The position numbers were made by a program, and so were the translations under genes. The notes beneath the pieces are model-generated. The model made no database searches, was not told where the DNA came from, and saw only the letters and a list, made by a program, of their open reading frames with translations. Below, one piece after another: positions 5,024-5,772 of a stretch of DNA of 5,772 nt. Origin of the DNA: Actinomycetota bacterium. Its GTDB lineage: Bacteria > Actinomycetota > Humimicrobiia > Humimicrobiales > Humimicrobiaceae. The stretch lies in contig PWYO01000226.1 in NCBI GenBank assembly GCA_003567835.1, positions 1 through 5,772 on the forward strand, in the 5' to 3' direction. Each line of letters begins with the position of its first letter. Within the stretch, counting starts at the first letter, position 1.

Positions 5024-5772
5024 AGGGAAAACTACCTTAAAAGGCTGGAATTATCTCATATTTTGCGTGAATCTCTTATAAGAACAATATTGGATACACT
5101 ACAACTACCTCTAGGAAGTAAGGGGCTGGATGCAGGGTGTGGGACCGGTTATTATACTTTGATGTTATCCAAAGTAATAGGGGATAATGGTCATGTTACC
5201 GGTCTTGATATTGAGGAATTATTTTTGAAACACGGACGCTCTTTGGCAGCCAAATCATCTTTGACAAAAAGAGTTTCTTTTATAAAGGGTGATATAAAAA
5301 CACTTCCATTTGATGATGGTAGTTTTGATTGGGCTTTTAGCATGGATCTGGTCGGCTACCTGAAAACCGACCCTGTTGTTCTACTCAAAGAACTTGCCAG
5401 GACAGTTAAGCCGAAAGGCAGTGTCTACATCCTTAACTGGTCTTCACAAATGCTGCTTCCTGGCTACCCAGGTTTAGAGGCTCGGTTGAATGCAACTTCT
5501 TCAGGGATAGCTCCTTTTGGCAAGGAAATGAAGCCTGAATTACATGGTATGCGGGCTTTGGAATGGTTTCGTCGGGCAGGTTTAAGAAAAACAGGTGTAC
5601 AGACTTATGTAAGGGATATCAGTGCTCCTTTAAGTAAGGGAATACGGAAAGCTTTACTAGATCTTTTCAAGATGCGTTGGGGGGAAGACAATCTGGAATT
5701 GTCTGAGGATGATCAATTGGAATATCAGCGTCTTTGTAGAATTGAATCTCCTGATCTAGTACTTGATTTACC
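5015..5772 (+). CDS. class I SAM-dependent methyltransferase (partial, 3' end outside window)
   Basis: An open frame of 252 codons runs from ATG 5015 off the window end. It has the Rossmann-like methyltransferase core: motif I LDAGCGTGYYTL (38-49) binds the methionine part of S-adenosylmethionine. Asp65 in VTGLDIEE is the ribose-binding acidic residue, GDIKTLPFDDGSFD (92-105) covers motifs II-III, and LKELARTVKPKGSVYI (positions about 123-138) is the post-core strand. This is the Methyltransf_11/UbiE-like layout, acting on a small molecule. The substrate cannot be read from the sequence. The ribosome binding site is weak (GGTG at about 6 nt) and upstream in-frame GTG 5006 and TTG 5003 are possible, so the start is uncertain. 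It lies 160 nt after the exporter operon on the same strand and could be read from it or from its own promoter. A role in modifying the exported compound is only a guess. Confidence 0.85.
   Translation, partial: MHNRENYLKRLELSHILRESLIRTILDTLQLPLGSKGLDAGCGTGYYTLMLSKVIGDNGHVTGLDIEELFLKHGRSLAAKSSLTKRVSFIKGDIKTLPFDDGSFDWAFSMDLVGYLKTDPVVLLKELARTVKPKGSVYILNWSSQMLLPGYPGLEARLNATSSGIAPFGKEMKPELHGMRALEWFRRAGLRKTGVQTYVRDISAPLSKGIRKALLDLFKMRWGEDNLELSEDDQLEYQRLCRIESPDLVLDL

Noticed and set aside
5364..5376. AAAACCGACC within the methyltransferase as a second operator half-site
   Set aside because: Only one half-site with no inverted partner, located inside coding sequence.
1..5772. CRISPR array, tRNA, riboswitch or origin
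   Set aside because: No regularly spaced identical repeats with unique spacers beyond the IS-end repeats, no cloverleaf and no recognisable riboswitch or DnaA-box cluster were seen.

Overview
The window looks like an accessory region of a low-to-moderate G+C Gram-positive bacterium, most likely a clostridial Firmicute. This is inferred from strong purine-rich ribosome binding sites, AT-rich intergenic DNA and a TetR/DrrA-type exporter cassette. The species cannot be named from the sequence.

Bases 1-1350 are a scrapyard of mobile DNA. A gene start leaves the window on the minus strand (1-129; possibly an AbiEi-like protein, uncertain). Next comes the left end of an IS21-family insertion sequence: about 33-bp direct repeats from 334, a terminator-like hairpin at 354-391, and a transposase (IstA-type) N-terminus with a good ribosome binding site at 458. 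The transposase is frameshifted near base 500 and cut off near 655. Abutting it on the minus strand is a serine recombinase remnant (660-1346) that lacks both its catalytic N-terminus and its C-terminal end.

Bases 1415-4854 are an intact three-gene operon. A sigma-A-type promoter is followed directly by a perfect 8-1-8 palindrome (1455-1471), the likely operator of the TetR-family regulator encoded just downstream (1506-2243). The regulator is followed by an ABC ATPase (2327-3247) and, 2 nt after its stop, a 12-segment membrane permease with two homologous halves (3250-4854). The permease resembles the putative 'exporter of polyketide antibiotics' group (COG3559/TnrB3-like). The simplest model is that the regulator represses its own operon until a toxic, probably hydrophobic, compound displaces it and the two-part pump is made. 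The substrate is unknown.

Bases 4855-5014 hold no convincing gene but contain a cluster of short inverted repeats. From 5015 to the window end runs a class I SAM-dependent methyltransferase, open at its 3' end. It may be functionally linked to the exporter, but the 160-nt gap leaves that open.

I see no CRISPR array, tRNA or rRNA. The most informative observations are the degraded IS21 end with a built-in terminator, the doubly truncated recombinase next to it, the operator, and the internally duplicated permease. None of these amounts to a clearly new biological system.
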